Source: an uncultured Gammaproteobacteria bacterium (GTDB lineage Bacteria; Pseudomonadota; Gammaproteobacteria; Pseudomonadales; Pseudohongiellaceae). Taken from it: a stretch of DNA of 64,000 nucleotides. Location: assembly GCA_913048385.1 (NCBI GenBank), contig CAJWVZ010000013.1, positions 1 through 64,000 of the forward strand, given 5' to 3'. Each line of letters begins with the position of its first letter. The first letter of the stretch is position 1. Of the stretch, positions 1 through 7,831 are shown one piece after another. A program made the translations under genes and the position numbers. The notes under the pieces were generated by a model, which searched no databases, was not told the DNA's origin, and was given only the letters and a program-made list of their open reading frames with translations.

Positions 1-242
1 TCTGTCGTTTTACAGATATCCAGTATTTTGGTGGCGAGGGATTGAATCATTGGTACCACGTCGTTTTAATGGAAGGGCGAAATCGAGAGGTCCGAAAACT
101 TTGGGAATCACAAGGTCTAAAAGTTAGTAGGCTTAAGAGAGTGAGATACGGACCTATTTTTATTCCCTCAACCTGCAGGAAGGGTCGGTTTATTGAGCTA
201 CCGAAGAGGGACGTAGATAAGCTCGTGCAGATTGTTAGTTAG
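1..242 (+). CDS. rluB: Ribosomal large subunit pseudouridine synthase B, C-terminal part (5' cut by window edge)
   Basis: The reading frame is open from base 3 to the TAG at 240-242. It encodes the C-terminal portion of an RsuA/RluB/RluE-type pseudouridine synthase. The stretch GGEGLNHWYHVVLMEGRNRE and the following VRKLWESQGLKVSRLKRVRY are the conserved end of the catalytic domain of this family. RluB modifies U2605 of 23S rRNA in E. coli. The catalytic Asp lies upstream of the window and cannot be checked. RluB is preferred over RsuA because of the RLKRVRYGP pattern and the neighbouring yciK. Its 3' end overlaps the convergent yciK by 8 bp. Confidence 0.85.
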   Translation, partial: CRFTDIQYFGGEGLNHWYHVVLMEGRNREVRKLWESQGLKVSRLKRVRYGPIFIPSTCRKGRFIELPKRDVDKLVQIVS

Positions 243-1008
243 AAATTTTGATTTGATTTTTGGTGTTTATTTCTCTCAAATTTATCGCTTTTCCATGCAA
301 GGCTCGTCCTTCCTCTCCGAATAGGTATAGGTAAGCGTTCATTAATGATTCTGGTGTGGGAACATCTGCTGGGTTTTCCGCAGGATATGCGTCTCTTCTC
401 ATTGCTGTGCGAGTAGCTCCGGGGTTCACGCTCATGACTTTGATTTTAGTGGTTTTGCCTAACTCGGCGGCTAGTGTTTGCATTAGTCCCTCTAGTCCGA
501 ACTTGCTGACTCCGTAAGCTCCCCAAAATGCGCGAGCAGCGCGGCCAACACTGGATGAAACAAAAATTATTCTCGCGTCACGCGACCTACTCAGCGAGGG
601 TAACAGTGTTTTTGTTAACCGAAAGGGTGCGTTTAAATTCACAGTAATTATCTTTTCCCAACTCTCTTCAGAGTAGTGCTCAATGGGAGCGAGTGTCCCG
701 AGCAGTCCGGCATTATGTATCAGCCCGTCAAGGCATGGATACTCTTCGTCTATTGCAGCTGCTAAAATTTTGTAGTCATCAGCATTAGCAGTTGTAAAAT
801 CAAAAGGATGAATAAGTGTTTTTCCGGGATTCGATTTTTCTAACTCCTCGTAAATGAGCTCTAATTTTTCTTTGCTTCTCCCAAGTAAAATAATGTTAAA
901 ACCTTCTTCGGCAAAGCGAGCTGCATTTGCTCGCCCAATACCTCCAGTCGCACCTGTTATTAGGATTGTTTTTTTTTGGTCCGTGCTAGAAGCAGAGGTA
1001 AGAGTCAT
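235..1008 (-). CDS. yciK: YciK-family short-chain dehydrogenase/reductase
   Basis: This 257-residue protein is a classical SDR of unknown physiological substrate. The Rossmann glycine motif TGATGGIG is at residues 18-25, NAG is near 99-101, and the catalytic Ser, Tyr and Lys are near 152, 165 (in YGVSK) and 169. Length and motifs fit YciK, an NAD(P)-dependent cytosolic oxidoreductase. It is the last gene of a leftward group (mtaD-like, ubiG, mupP, yciK) with gaps of 24 to 51 bp, the same order as in Pseudomonas. Its stop lies inside the 3' end of rluB on the other strand, so the two transcripts converge with no room for a separate terminator. Confidence 0.88.
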   Translation of the reverse strand: MTLTSASSTDQKKTILITGATGGIGRANAARFAEEGFNIILLGRSKEKLELIYEELEKSNPGKTLIHPFDFTTANADDYKILAAAIDEEYPCLDGLIHNAGLLGTLAPIEHYSEESWEKIITVNLNAPFRLTKTLLPSLSRSRDARIIFVSSSVGRAARAFWGAYGVSKFGLEGLMQTLAAELGKTTKIKVMSVNPGATRTAMRRDAYPAENPADVPTPESLMNAYLYLFGEEGRALHGKAINLREINTKNQIKISN

Positions 1009-1059
1009 TTTAATTTCGCTATGTTTCGATAAATTCTGAGAATTCTAACGTTCCGCCCA

Positions 1060-1749
1060 TCAAGAAAAGTGCAGAGAGTTAAGGAAATTGCTGAGGTTTG
1101 TCGAGGAATCAAGGATGAAATCAGCACCCCAGTCTTCTATTTTTATATCGTTTGGTATATAACCGTAGGCTGCTGCAATAGCGATGACGTCAGCGCCCTT
1201 TGCAGATTGAATATCTCTCTCATGGTCACCTATGTACACTGACCGCTGACTAGAACAGCCGAGAGTTTTTAAGGCTAATTCTATTGGCTCGGGGCTCGGC
1301 TTTTTTTCAACAACATCTTCTGGGCATATTAGAACCGAGCACCTTGATCGTAAAGCCAAGGCTTCAAGGAGAGTCTCTGCGTATAACACTGGCTTGTTCG
1401 TTACTATTCCCCAAGGGATCTGTTGCTTTTCTAGATTCTCAAGTAGCCGATCGTAGCTTGGGTACATGTGACTTTTTGTGTGCCCCAGGACCTTTAAATA
1501 CGTTTTCAAAAATTTTTGAAGCAGGCTTTCTTTGTCAACGTCCTGATTATGAGAAGTTAAAATTAAATCGATTAGCGCTCCAGCGCCATTTGATACATTC
1601 TGAATAATCAACTCGTGTGGCGGAACTGGAAAGTTATTGTGTTCACAAATTTCTATAGTGGTTTCTAAGAAATCGGGTGCAGTGTTAATCAGTGTGCCAT
1701 CCAAATCGAATAAAACACAATCTACGGACAATATCGGTTCAATAGTCAT
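1060..1749 (-). CDS. mupP: HAD-family sugar-phosphate phosphatase, MupP/Gph type
   Basis: This 229-residue HAD hydrolase has motif I FDLDGTL with the nucleophile Asp15 and Asp17. Motif II lies around VTNKP, the motif III lysine in KKPSPEP, and motif IV in GDHERDI. By family it would be called phosphoglycolate phosphatase (Gph). The position between ubiG and yciK matches the Pseudomonas gene mupP, whose product dephosphorylates MurNAc-6-phosphate in cell-wall recycling. I therefore favour MupP on synteny. If correct, the genome should also carry amgK and murU, which are not in this window. It is co-directional with ubiG, with a 24-bp gap. Confidence 0.8.
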   Translation of the reverse strand: MTIEPILSVDCVLFDLDGTLINTAPDFLETTIEICEHNNFPVPPHELIIQNVSNGAGALIDLILTSHNQDVDKESLLQKFLKTYLKVLGHTKSHMYPSYDRLLENLEKQQIPWGIVTNKPVLYAETLLEALALRSRCSVLICPEDVVEKKPSPEPIELALKTLGCSSQRSVYIGDHERDIQSAKGADVIAIAAAYGYIPNDIKIEDWGADFILDSSTNLSNFLNSLHFS

Positions 1750-1773
1750 AAAATTCAGCGCTATAACTGTAGG

Positions 1774-2499
1774 TTAGGGGGTGTAGTGCGCAAGGTAATT
1801 AACATCAATATTTTTTTGTAAAGAATATTTCTTTGTAAAAATATTATAGCCAAGGCCGACTTGATCTTTGAGTGACAGATCATTTGTCCTGCACCATGAC
1901 GCGAGCTCAGATGGGCAAATTAATTTTTGATAGTCGTGAGTACCCCGGGGTAAGAGATTTAAAATATATTCGGCTCCGATGATAGCGAAAAGATAGGCTT
2001 TTGGATTTCGATTTATGGTCGAAAGAAATATATCGCCTGATGGTTTGAGCAGTGTTCTGCATGCAGTGATGATTGCTCTAGGATCTGGGACATGCTCTAG
2101 GACTTCCAGGCATGTGACTACGTCAAATTCTCCAGGCTTCTCAACCGCGAGTTTCTCAGCAGAGGTGGTCTCATAATCGACCTCCAGTTTGCTCTCTTTT
2201 CTATGTAGCTTTGCTACTGCAATAGAAGCCTCTGCCATATCAATCCCGCTTACGATCGCACCTCGCTGTGCTAGCGCTTCGGTTAAAATGCCACCGCCAC
2301 AGCCAATATCGAGAACTTTTTTCCCAGCTAAGTTAACTTTGCTGCTGATCCAATTGGCTCTGAGAGGGTTTATTTGATGCAGAGGGCGAAATTCACTCTC
2401 TGAATCCCACCATCGAGCGGCAAGCTTTTCAAATTTCTGTATTTCGGATGGGTCAACGTTGTTTAGTTTGTCAGAATTCATTGATCGATTGCTATCCAT
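1774..2499 (-). CDS. ubiG: Ubiquinone biosynthesis O-methyltransferase
   Basis: UbiG is the SAM-dependent O-methyltransferase that acts twice in ubiquinone synthesis. The SAM-binding motif I VLDIGCGGG is near residues 61-69, followed by the acidic GIDMAEASI. The N-terminal KFEKLAARWWD and RPLHQINPLR motifs are diagnostic of UbiG. The length of 241 residues is normal. Either Met1 or Met7 could be the start, and neither has a strong ribosome-binding site. It sits between the amidohydrolase gene and mupP in the leftward operon. Confidence 0.92.
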   Translation of the reverse strand: MDSNRSMNSDKLNNVDPSEIQKFEKLAARWWDSESEFRPLHQINPLRANWISSKVNLAGKKVLDIGCGGGILTEALAQRGAIVSGIDMAEASIAVAKLHRKESKLEVDYETTSAEKLAVEKPGEFDVVTCLEVLEHVPDPRAIITACRTLLKPSGDIFLSTINRNPKAYLFAIIGAEYILNLLPRGTHDYQKLICPSELASWCRTNDLSLKDQVGLGYNIFTKKYSLQKNIDVNYLAHYTP

Positions 2500-2539
2500 T
2501 TTTTGCTCATTGGTATTTTTACAATTTGATTGTGTTTGT

Positions 2540-3892
2540 TTAACTATTCTTTATGCTTTCACCCAGCGTTTTTTGCCATTTCAAGACCCGCTCTTTTAGT
2601 AACGTCGTGTTAATCGTTGTCAGTTTACCCTCTCTCAATAAGGGCATACCTCGACACCACACATGACTGACTTGATTTGCTTGCGTAGAGTAAACAATAT
2701 TTGACTCCGGGCGATATATAGGTAATTGATTAATGTCGTCCATTGAAATAGCGACGAGATCTGCATGCTTGCCGCTCTCTATACTACCTATGAGGTGGTC
2801 AAGTCCTAGAGCTTTTGCTCCGTTGAGCGTGGCCATTTCTATTGCGTGATGTGCCGGCACAGCACTTGCGTCATTGGCGATAACTTTCGCTAGTAACGTG
2901 GCTGTTCGCATTTCCGAAATCATATCAAGGTCGTTATTACTTGCGCATCCGTCTGTTCCAAGTGCCACGTTGATAAAGTTATTTTTTAGCTCATGAACCC
3001 GACAGAATCCGCTAGCGAGCTTCATATTTGATTCTGGGCAATGAACGATATTGACGCCTGCGGTAGCGATGGTGGAAATATCAGCGTCATCGAGCTGAGT
3101 TGCATGGATACCAACAAATCGGTGGCTTAGGATGCCTAAGTCCGCAAGACGCTTGATTGGGCGACAGCCATTTTTGGCGTATGAATCTTTAATTTCGTCC
3201 GCCGTTTCATGAAGGTGCATATGGATCGGGACATCAAGTTCTTCAGCTAACGCGGCGAGTTTAATAAGAGGTTGATCAGAGATCGAGTAGGGCGCGTGCG
3301 GGCCAAATGCGATGCTTATGAGGTCGTTAAACCGGTAGGTGTCGTAAAGTTCGGTTGTCTTGGCGATGTATTCATCGGCATTTTCTGCCCATATTGTTGC
3401 AAAGTCCATTATGGGAGAAGCGAGTTGAGCGCGGATTTTTGCTTTGTTAGCGGATTCAGCGACGGCATCCGGGAAAAAATACATGTCAGCGAAGCACGTT
3501 GTCCCCGACTTAATCATCTCGGCGATAGCGAGAAGTGTGCCATCTTCTACGAATTCTCGATTCGCATGCTTAGCCTCTAATGGCCAAATTTTGTTATTAA
3601 GCCAAGACTGAAGGGGCATATCATCTGCTATCCCGCGAAACAGGCTCATAGCGGCATGACCGTGGGCATTAACAAATCCGGGGAGAAGGATACTGTTGCC
3701 GCAGTTTACAGTTTCTTTGGCACAGATTTCATTTATGTTTGGTAGACCACTATGAAATATCGCGATAATCTCGCCGGCTTTGATGGCAATGGACACGTTT
3801 TCTAAGGTCGTATTGAGAGGAACGACCGGGATTGCCCATTTCGCATGAATGAGTAGGTCTGCTTCGATGGGTGTGTCTAAGGTGCGCTTCAT
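2540..3892 (-). CDS. mtaD: TRZ/ATZ-family amidohydrolase, probable methylthioadenosine/S-adenosylhomocysteine deaminase
   Basis: This 450-residue protein belongs to the metal-dependent amidohydrolase superfamily, TRZ/ATZ (SsnA/MtaD) branch. The HxH metal ligands are His77 and His79 in NAHGHA. Further ligands are seen in HMHLHE, in GIHATQL, and the Asp of GTDGCASNND. The Pseudomonas orthologue at this locus (PA3170) deaminates 5'-methylthioadenosine. In Pseudomonas mtnA lies between this gene and gyrA, but here only a 485-bp non-coding stretch separates them. It is the first gene of the leftward mtaD-ubiG-mupP-yciK group. The exact purine substrate cannot be decided from sequence. Confidence 0.82.
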   Translation of the reverse strand: MKRTLDTPIEADLLIHAKWAIPVVPLNTTLENVSIAIKAGEIIAIFHSGLPNINEICAKETVNCGNSILLPGFVNAHGHAAMSLFRGIADDMPLQSWLNNKIWPLEAKHANREFVEDGTLLAIAEMIKSGTTCFADMYFFPDAVAESANKAKIRAQLASPIMDFATIWAENADEYIAKTTELYDTYRFNDLISIAFGPHAPYSISDQPLIKLAALAEELDVPIHMHLHETADEIKDSYAKNGCRPIKRLADLGILSHRFVGIHATQLDDADISTIATAGVNIVHCPESNMKLASGFCRVHELKNNFINVALGTDGCASNNDLDMISEMRTATLLAKVIANDASAVPAHHAIEMATLNGAKALGLDHLIGSIESGKHADLVAISMDDINQLPIYRPESNIVYSTQANQVSHVWCRGMPLLREGKLTTINTTLLKERVLKWQKTLGESIKNS

Positions 3893-4377
3893 CGGTAAGT
3901 GAGCTCCCGGCCAGATTTGCTTGTATTATTGAAGAGTTAAGTCAATTTTCCTATCGAGCATTCGTTTATTAATGAATATTGCGCTGTAACACGCTAGCAA
4001 ACACCACATGAAATTTGTCGGTATTCTCGAAGCACTGTCTTTTCCAAATAATTAAATGTTTGGGACACTGTTACATTAAATAAAAAGAAATTACTAATGT
4101 CTTTGGGACCTCAATTTATGTTATCCTTTTGCTGAAAAAATAACATGTTAGGTCAATATTTTTTTTATGTGACGCCGTTGTTTTTGTAGCTTTACGAGAG
4201 GGCGCCTGGTCGTTTAAAGGCTAACAATAAATATTTTTTTTTAACAACGTTGCTTCCCTTCAAGAATGCCGAGAGGCAACCAAGACATGGACCCCTCACA
4301 TGACATGGACCCCTCAATAGAATAGAAGCAAATAACGCAAAGCTTACGATTCAAAATATTGTATCAGGAAACCGTTA
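3893..4377. promoter_or_regulatory. Divergent intergenic region between mtaD-like gene and gyrA
   Basis: This 485-bp AT-rich spacer must hold the promoters for the leftward mtaD-ubiG-mupP-yciK genes and for gyrA. I see no confident -35/-10 pair. It contains T runs near 4160-4170 and 4230-4242. A 15-bp direct repeat occurs at 4284-4298 and 4302-4316, shortly upstream of gyrA. No open reading frame with plausible coding character and no tRNA-like structure was found. In Pseudomonas mtnA lies here, and no remnant of it is visible. Confidence 0.5.
4284..4316. repeat. Two 15-bp direct repeats in the gyrA leader
   Basis: The sequence GACATGGACCCCTCA occurs exactly at 4284-4298 and again at 4302-4316, separated by CAT. 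The repeat ends 61 bp before the gyrA start codon. Two equal copies in direct orientation could be a regulator binding site, a leader RNA element or a recent short duplication. Sequence alone does not tell which. Confidence 0.8.
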
Positions 4378-6951
4378 ATGTCAGAACTTGCAGATCAGAT
4401 TACGCCAGTTGCCTTAGAAAGCGAGATGAAAGAATCTTATCTTGCTTATGCAATGAGTGTGATAGTAGGAAGGGCGTTGCCTGATGTTCGGGATGGGCTT
4501 AAACCAGTGCATCGGAGAGTGTTGTTTGCGATGAATGTGCTTTCTAACGACTATAACAAACCCTACAAAAAGTCAGCTAGGATTGTTGGTGATGTAATTG
4601 GAAAGTATCACCCGCACGGAGATACTGCGGTTTATGACACGATTGTGCGGATGGCTCAAGATTTCTCATTGAGATACCCGTTAGTCGATGGCCAAGGTAA
4701 TTTTGGATCGATTGATGGCGATTCTGCTGCGGCCATGCGATACACCGAAATTAGGATGGCAAAAATAGCACATGAGCTTCTTGCGGATTTGGACAAGGAG
4801 ACGGTTGATTTTTCGGAAAATTATGACGGGACAGAGCACATACCAGACGTTTTGCCGGCAAAGGTTCCAAATTTATTGGTTAACGGCTCGTCGGGAATCG
4901 CAGTTGGCATGGCAACGAATATCCCTCCTCACAATCTCACAGAGGTAATTAGATGTGCCATAGCTCTGTTAGATGACCCGAGTGTGACCCTCGAAAAATT
5001 GATGGAACTCATGTCTGGGCCTGATTTTCCGACTGGAGCTATTATTAATGGTAAGGCAGGAATCATTCAAGCTTATCAAACAGGTCGAGGACGTATTTAT
5101 ATGCGAGCTCGTGCCGAGATTATAGAAGAGAAGTCCGGTCGACAGACCATTATCGTTTCCGAAATACCTTACCAACTAAATAAGTCAAAGCTGATTGAAA
5201 AAATAGCTGACTTAGTTAAAGAGAAAAAAATTGATGGAATTTCCGAGCTTCGCGATGAATCCGATAAAGACGGCCTGCGCATTGTAATTGAGCTCCGCAA
5301 GGGGGAGCTCGGAGATGTGGTGTTGAATAATCTGTATGCGCAGACACAAATGCAGTCGGTTTTCGGTATTAATATGGTCGCGCTTGTTGACGGCGAGCCT
5401 CGGTTAGTGAATTTAATAGAAATTCTTGATGCGTTCCTTCGACATAGAAGGGAGGTTGTAACAAGAAGAACCTTGTATCTTTTGCGTAAAGCTCGCGAGA
5501 GGGGACATTTGTTGGAAGGCCTTGCCGTCGCTCTGGCAAATATAGATGATGTCATAGTTCTTATTAAGTCATCTCCAAGTGCCGCGGACGCAAAGGAGCA
5601 ACTCCTCGAACGGGTTTGGGATTCCGGTAGTGTTTTGCCGATGCTTGAAGCTGCTGGCGCTGATGCTTGCAAGCCCGATAGTCTTGCCAGCCATTATGGA
5701 CTTCAAAAAGATGGTTATCGCCTTTCGCCGGAACAGGCGCAGGCTATCCTTGAGCTGCGGCTTCATCGTTTAACCGGTCTTGAGCAAGAGAAGCTAGTTG
5801 AAGATTATCAAGCTCTTTTGGCTCAAATTACGGATTACGCCGACATTCTGGAAAGCAAGCCTCGATTGCTATCGGTTGTTCGTGATGAACTGGAAAAAAT
5901 TCAAGCTGAGTATGGAGATGAGCGAAAGACGGAGATTTTGGCCTCGCAACACGATCTCACAGTAGAGGATTTGATAACAGAAGAAGATAGGGTTGTGACG
6001 GTTTCGCAGACCGGCTACGCGAAAACCCAGCCGGTTACTGATTATAGAGCTCAGCGTCGCGGTGGGACTGGAAAAGCTGCGGCTTCCGTAAAAAACGAGG
6101 ATGTGGTGGAGCACCTGCTTGTTGCTAGTACGCACGATACACTCTTGTGCTTCAGTAGTGTTGGTAAGGTTTATTGGTTAAAAGTGTACTTGATACCTGT
6201 TGCCAGCCGAACTTCCAGAGGGAAGCCTCTTGTCAATATATTACCTTTAGATGAGGGGGAGACCATTACGAGTATTCTGCCGTTTAAAAATTCAGAGAAC
6301 AGCGCGTTCGTATTTATGGCGACCAAAAATGGAACTGTTAAGAAGACTTCGCTTTCGAATTTCGCTCGGCCGCGAGGTGTTGGCTTGCGTGCGATAGAGC
6401 TCGATGACGACGATCGACTCATTGGTACCGCAATAACGAATGGTGAACAGGATATATTGCTCGCTAGTAGCAATGGGAAAACTATTCGGTTCAAGGAGTC
6501 TGATGTTCGTGCTATGGGTCGAACTGCAAGGGGTGTGAGAGGGATTCGATTAGCGCCAGATTCATCGATGGTTTCCTTGATCATTGCGGATGATCAAAAG
6601 GAAGTATTAACGGTGAGCGAAAATGGTTACGGGAAGAGAACTAAGGTTTCGGATTTCCCTGTGCGTGGGCGTGGGGGACAAGGCGTTATCGGAATCCAGG
6701 TCAGTACCCGGAACGGCTCTGTTGTCGGGTCGGCTCAGGTTTCAGCGGCTGACGAATTTATGCTTATTTCGAATAAGGGCACCTTGGTTCGCACAAGAGT
6801 TGCTGAGGTTTCAGTTCAGGGGAGAAATACTCAAGGGGTTCGTTTAATTAGGTTGAAAGATGAGGAGAACCTCGTCGGTCTTGAGCGAGTTGAAGAGCCG
6901 TCCGGCTTGGAGGATGATGATATACCTGAAACTTCAACTTTGGGCAGATGA
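4378..6951 (+). CDS. gyrA: DNA gyrase subunit A
   Basis: This is the breakage-reunion subunit of the GyrA2B2 type II topoisomerase that introduces negative supercoils. The protein has 857 residues. The catalytic tyrosine is Tyr122 in AAAMRYTE. The quinolone-interaction positions are Thr83 and Asp87 in [10 protein letters not shown]; Thr83 is also the wild-type residue in Pseudomonas. The GyrA box at about 559-565 reads QRRGGTG, where QRRGGKG is the usual form. Six beta-propeller blades follow and the C-terminal tail is short. An AGGA element precedes the ATG. The stop overlaps the pheA start (ATGA), so pheA is probably translationally coupled; serC, the usual next gene, is absent. Confidence 0.98.
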   Translation: MSELADQITPVALESEMKESYLAYAMSVIVGRALPDVRDGLKPVHRRVLFAMNVLSNDYNKPYKKSARIVGDVIGKYHPHGDTAVYDTIVRMAQDFSLRYPLVDGQGNFGSIDGDSAAAMRYTEIRMAKIAHELLADLDKETVDFSENYDGTEHIPDVLPAKVPNLLVNGSSGIAVGMATNIPPHNLTEVIRCAIALLDDPSVTLEKLMELMSGPDFPTGAIINGKAGIIQAYQTGRGRIYMRARAEIIEEKSGRQTIIVSEIPYQLNKSKLIEKIADLVKEKKIDGISELRDESDKDGLRIVIELRKGELGDVVLNNLYAQTQMQSVFGINMVALVDGEPRLVNLIEILDAFLRHRREVVTRRTLYLLRKARERGHLLEGLAVALANIDDVIVLIKSSPSAADAKEQLLERVWDSGSVLPMLEAAGADACKPDSLASHYGLQKDGYRLSPEQAQAILELRLHRLTGLEQEKLVEDYQALLAQITDYADILESKPRLLSVVRDELEKIQAEYGDERKTEILASQHDLTVEDLITEEDRVVTVSQTGYAKTQPVTDYRAQRRGGTGKAAASVKNEDVVEHLLVASTHDTLLCFSSVGKVYWLKVYLIPVASRTSRGKPLVNILPLDEGETITSILPFKNSENSAFVFMATKNGTVKKTSLSNFARPRGVGLRAIELDDDDRLIGTAITNGEQDILLASSNGKTIRFKESDVRAMGRTARGVRGIRLAPDSSMVSLIIADDQKEVLTVSENGYGKRTKVSDFPVRGRGGQGVIGIQVSTRNGSVVGSAQVSAADEFMLISNKGTLVRTRVAEVSVQGRNTQGVRLIRLKDEENLVGLERVEEPSGLEDDDIPETSTLGR

Positions 6952-7820
6952 GCGTGAAACACAAGACACAGGTGGTGGGTTTTTTAGGTCCTGAGGGAAC
7001 TTTTTCAGAGACTGCAGCGAGAGCATATTTTGAAAATTCAGCCACCGGTGCGCCGCAGTATAAATCTTGGCGATCGATTAAAGAAGTTTTCCACGCGGTA
7101 GAGCGACAGCATTGTGACATTGGTGTGGTTCCAGTAGAAAATTCTAGTGAAGGTGCAGTGAATGCTACACAAGATTGCTTAGTTGATTCTGATTTGCGGA
7201 TCGTTGGTGAAATCATCCTACCTATTAGTCAAAACTTACTGGTATCAATTGACTATCCAGACAGTTCTATCTCTAAAATAGTCTCTCACAAACAATCACT
7301 TGCTCAGTGCGGTGATTGGATAAAAGAACATTATCCTCAGGCGGTATTAGAGGAATGTGAGAGCAACTCAGTCGCTGCAGAAATCGCATCTTCAAATAAG
7401 GGAGTCGGCGTAATCGCCGGTCCAAGCGTCGTCGAACCTTATAGGCTGAAGATAAGGTCTGAAAATATTCAAGATTTCTCGCACAATAGCACACGATTTC
7501 TGCTACTTAGTGGAGACGAATTTCTTAAACTTCCACACACTCAAGAGGACTTCAAAACGAGTTTGGTGCTGCGTTCTGAAAACAAACCGGGTGCCCTGTA
7601 TGACATCCTTGGCCCATTTGCCGCACTCGGTGTTGATTTAGTAAGGCTTGAATCTAGGCCTTCTAAAACGGTTGCTTGGGAGTACGTATTTTTTATAGAT
7701 TGCGTTGGTGAGTATCAGGCCCTTAAGAGCTCTGGTCTATTTAGTCAGTTGGAGCCAGTCACCATAGATTTGAAATGCCTTGGCTCTTACGTGACTCTAA
7801 TTGACGGCCGACCACATTGA
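6948..7820 (+). CDS. pheA: Prephenate dehydratase without chorismate mutase domain
   Basis: Prephenate dehydratase converts prephenate to phenylpyruvate for phenylalanine synthesis. The 290 residues begin almost directly with the catalytic domain ([19 protein letters not shown] at about 9-27). The conserved NSTRF motif is in the second lobe. A C-terminal ACT regulatory domain carries [14 protein letters not shown] and the Phe-binding ESRP motif. Gammaproteobacterial PheA normally starts with an AroQ chorismate mutase domain of about 90 residues. Here that domain is absent and no room exists for it, because the start codon overlaps the gyrA stop by 4 bp. The gene is followed immediately by tyrA-aroA, without the hisC found in Pseudomonas. 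Confidence 0.93.
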   Translation: MSVKHKTQVVGFLGPEGTFSETAARAYFENSATGAPQYKSWRSIKEVFHAVERQHCDIGVVPVENSSEGAVNATQDCLVDSDLRIVGEIILPISQNLLVSIDYPDSSISKIVSHKQSLAQCGDWIKEHYPQAVLEECESNSVAAEIASSNKGVGVIAGPSVVEPYRLKIRSENIQDFSHNSTRFLLLSGDEFLKLPHTQEDFKTSLVLRSENKPGALYDILGPFAALGVDLVRLESRPSKTVAWEYVFFIDCVGEYQALKSSGLFSQLEPVTIDLKCLGSYVTLIDGRPH

Positions 7821-7831
7821 GACAAAAGGTA

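Noticed and set aside
4624-4638. Thr83 in GyrA as a quinolone-resistance mutation
   Set aside because: Thr at this position is the wild-type state in Pseudomonas and relatives; Asp87 is unchanged.
5169-5672. 167-residue antisense ORF opposite gyrA
   Set aside because: Composition (Ser/Arg-rich) is that of a reverse-frame shadow of the conserved gyrA sequence.
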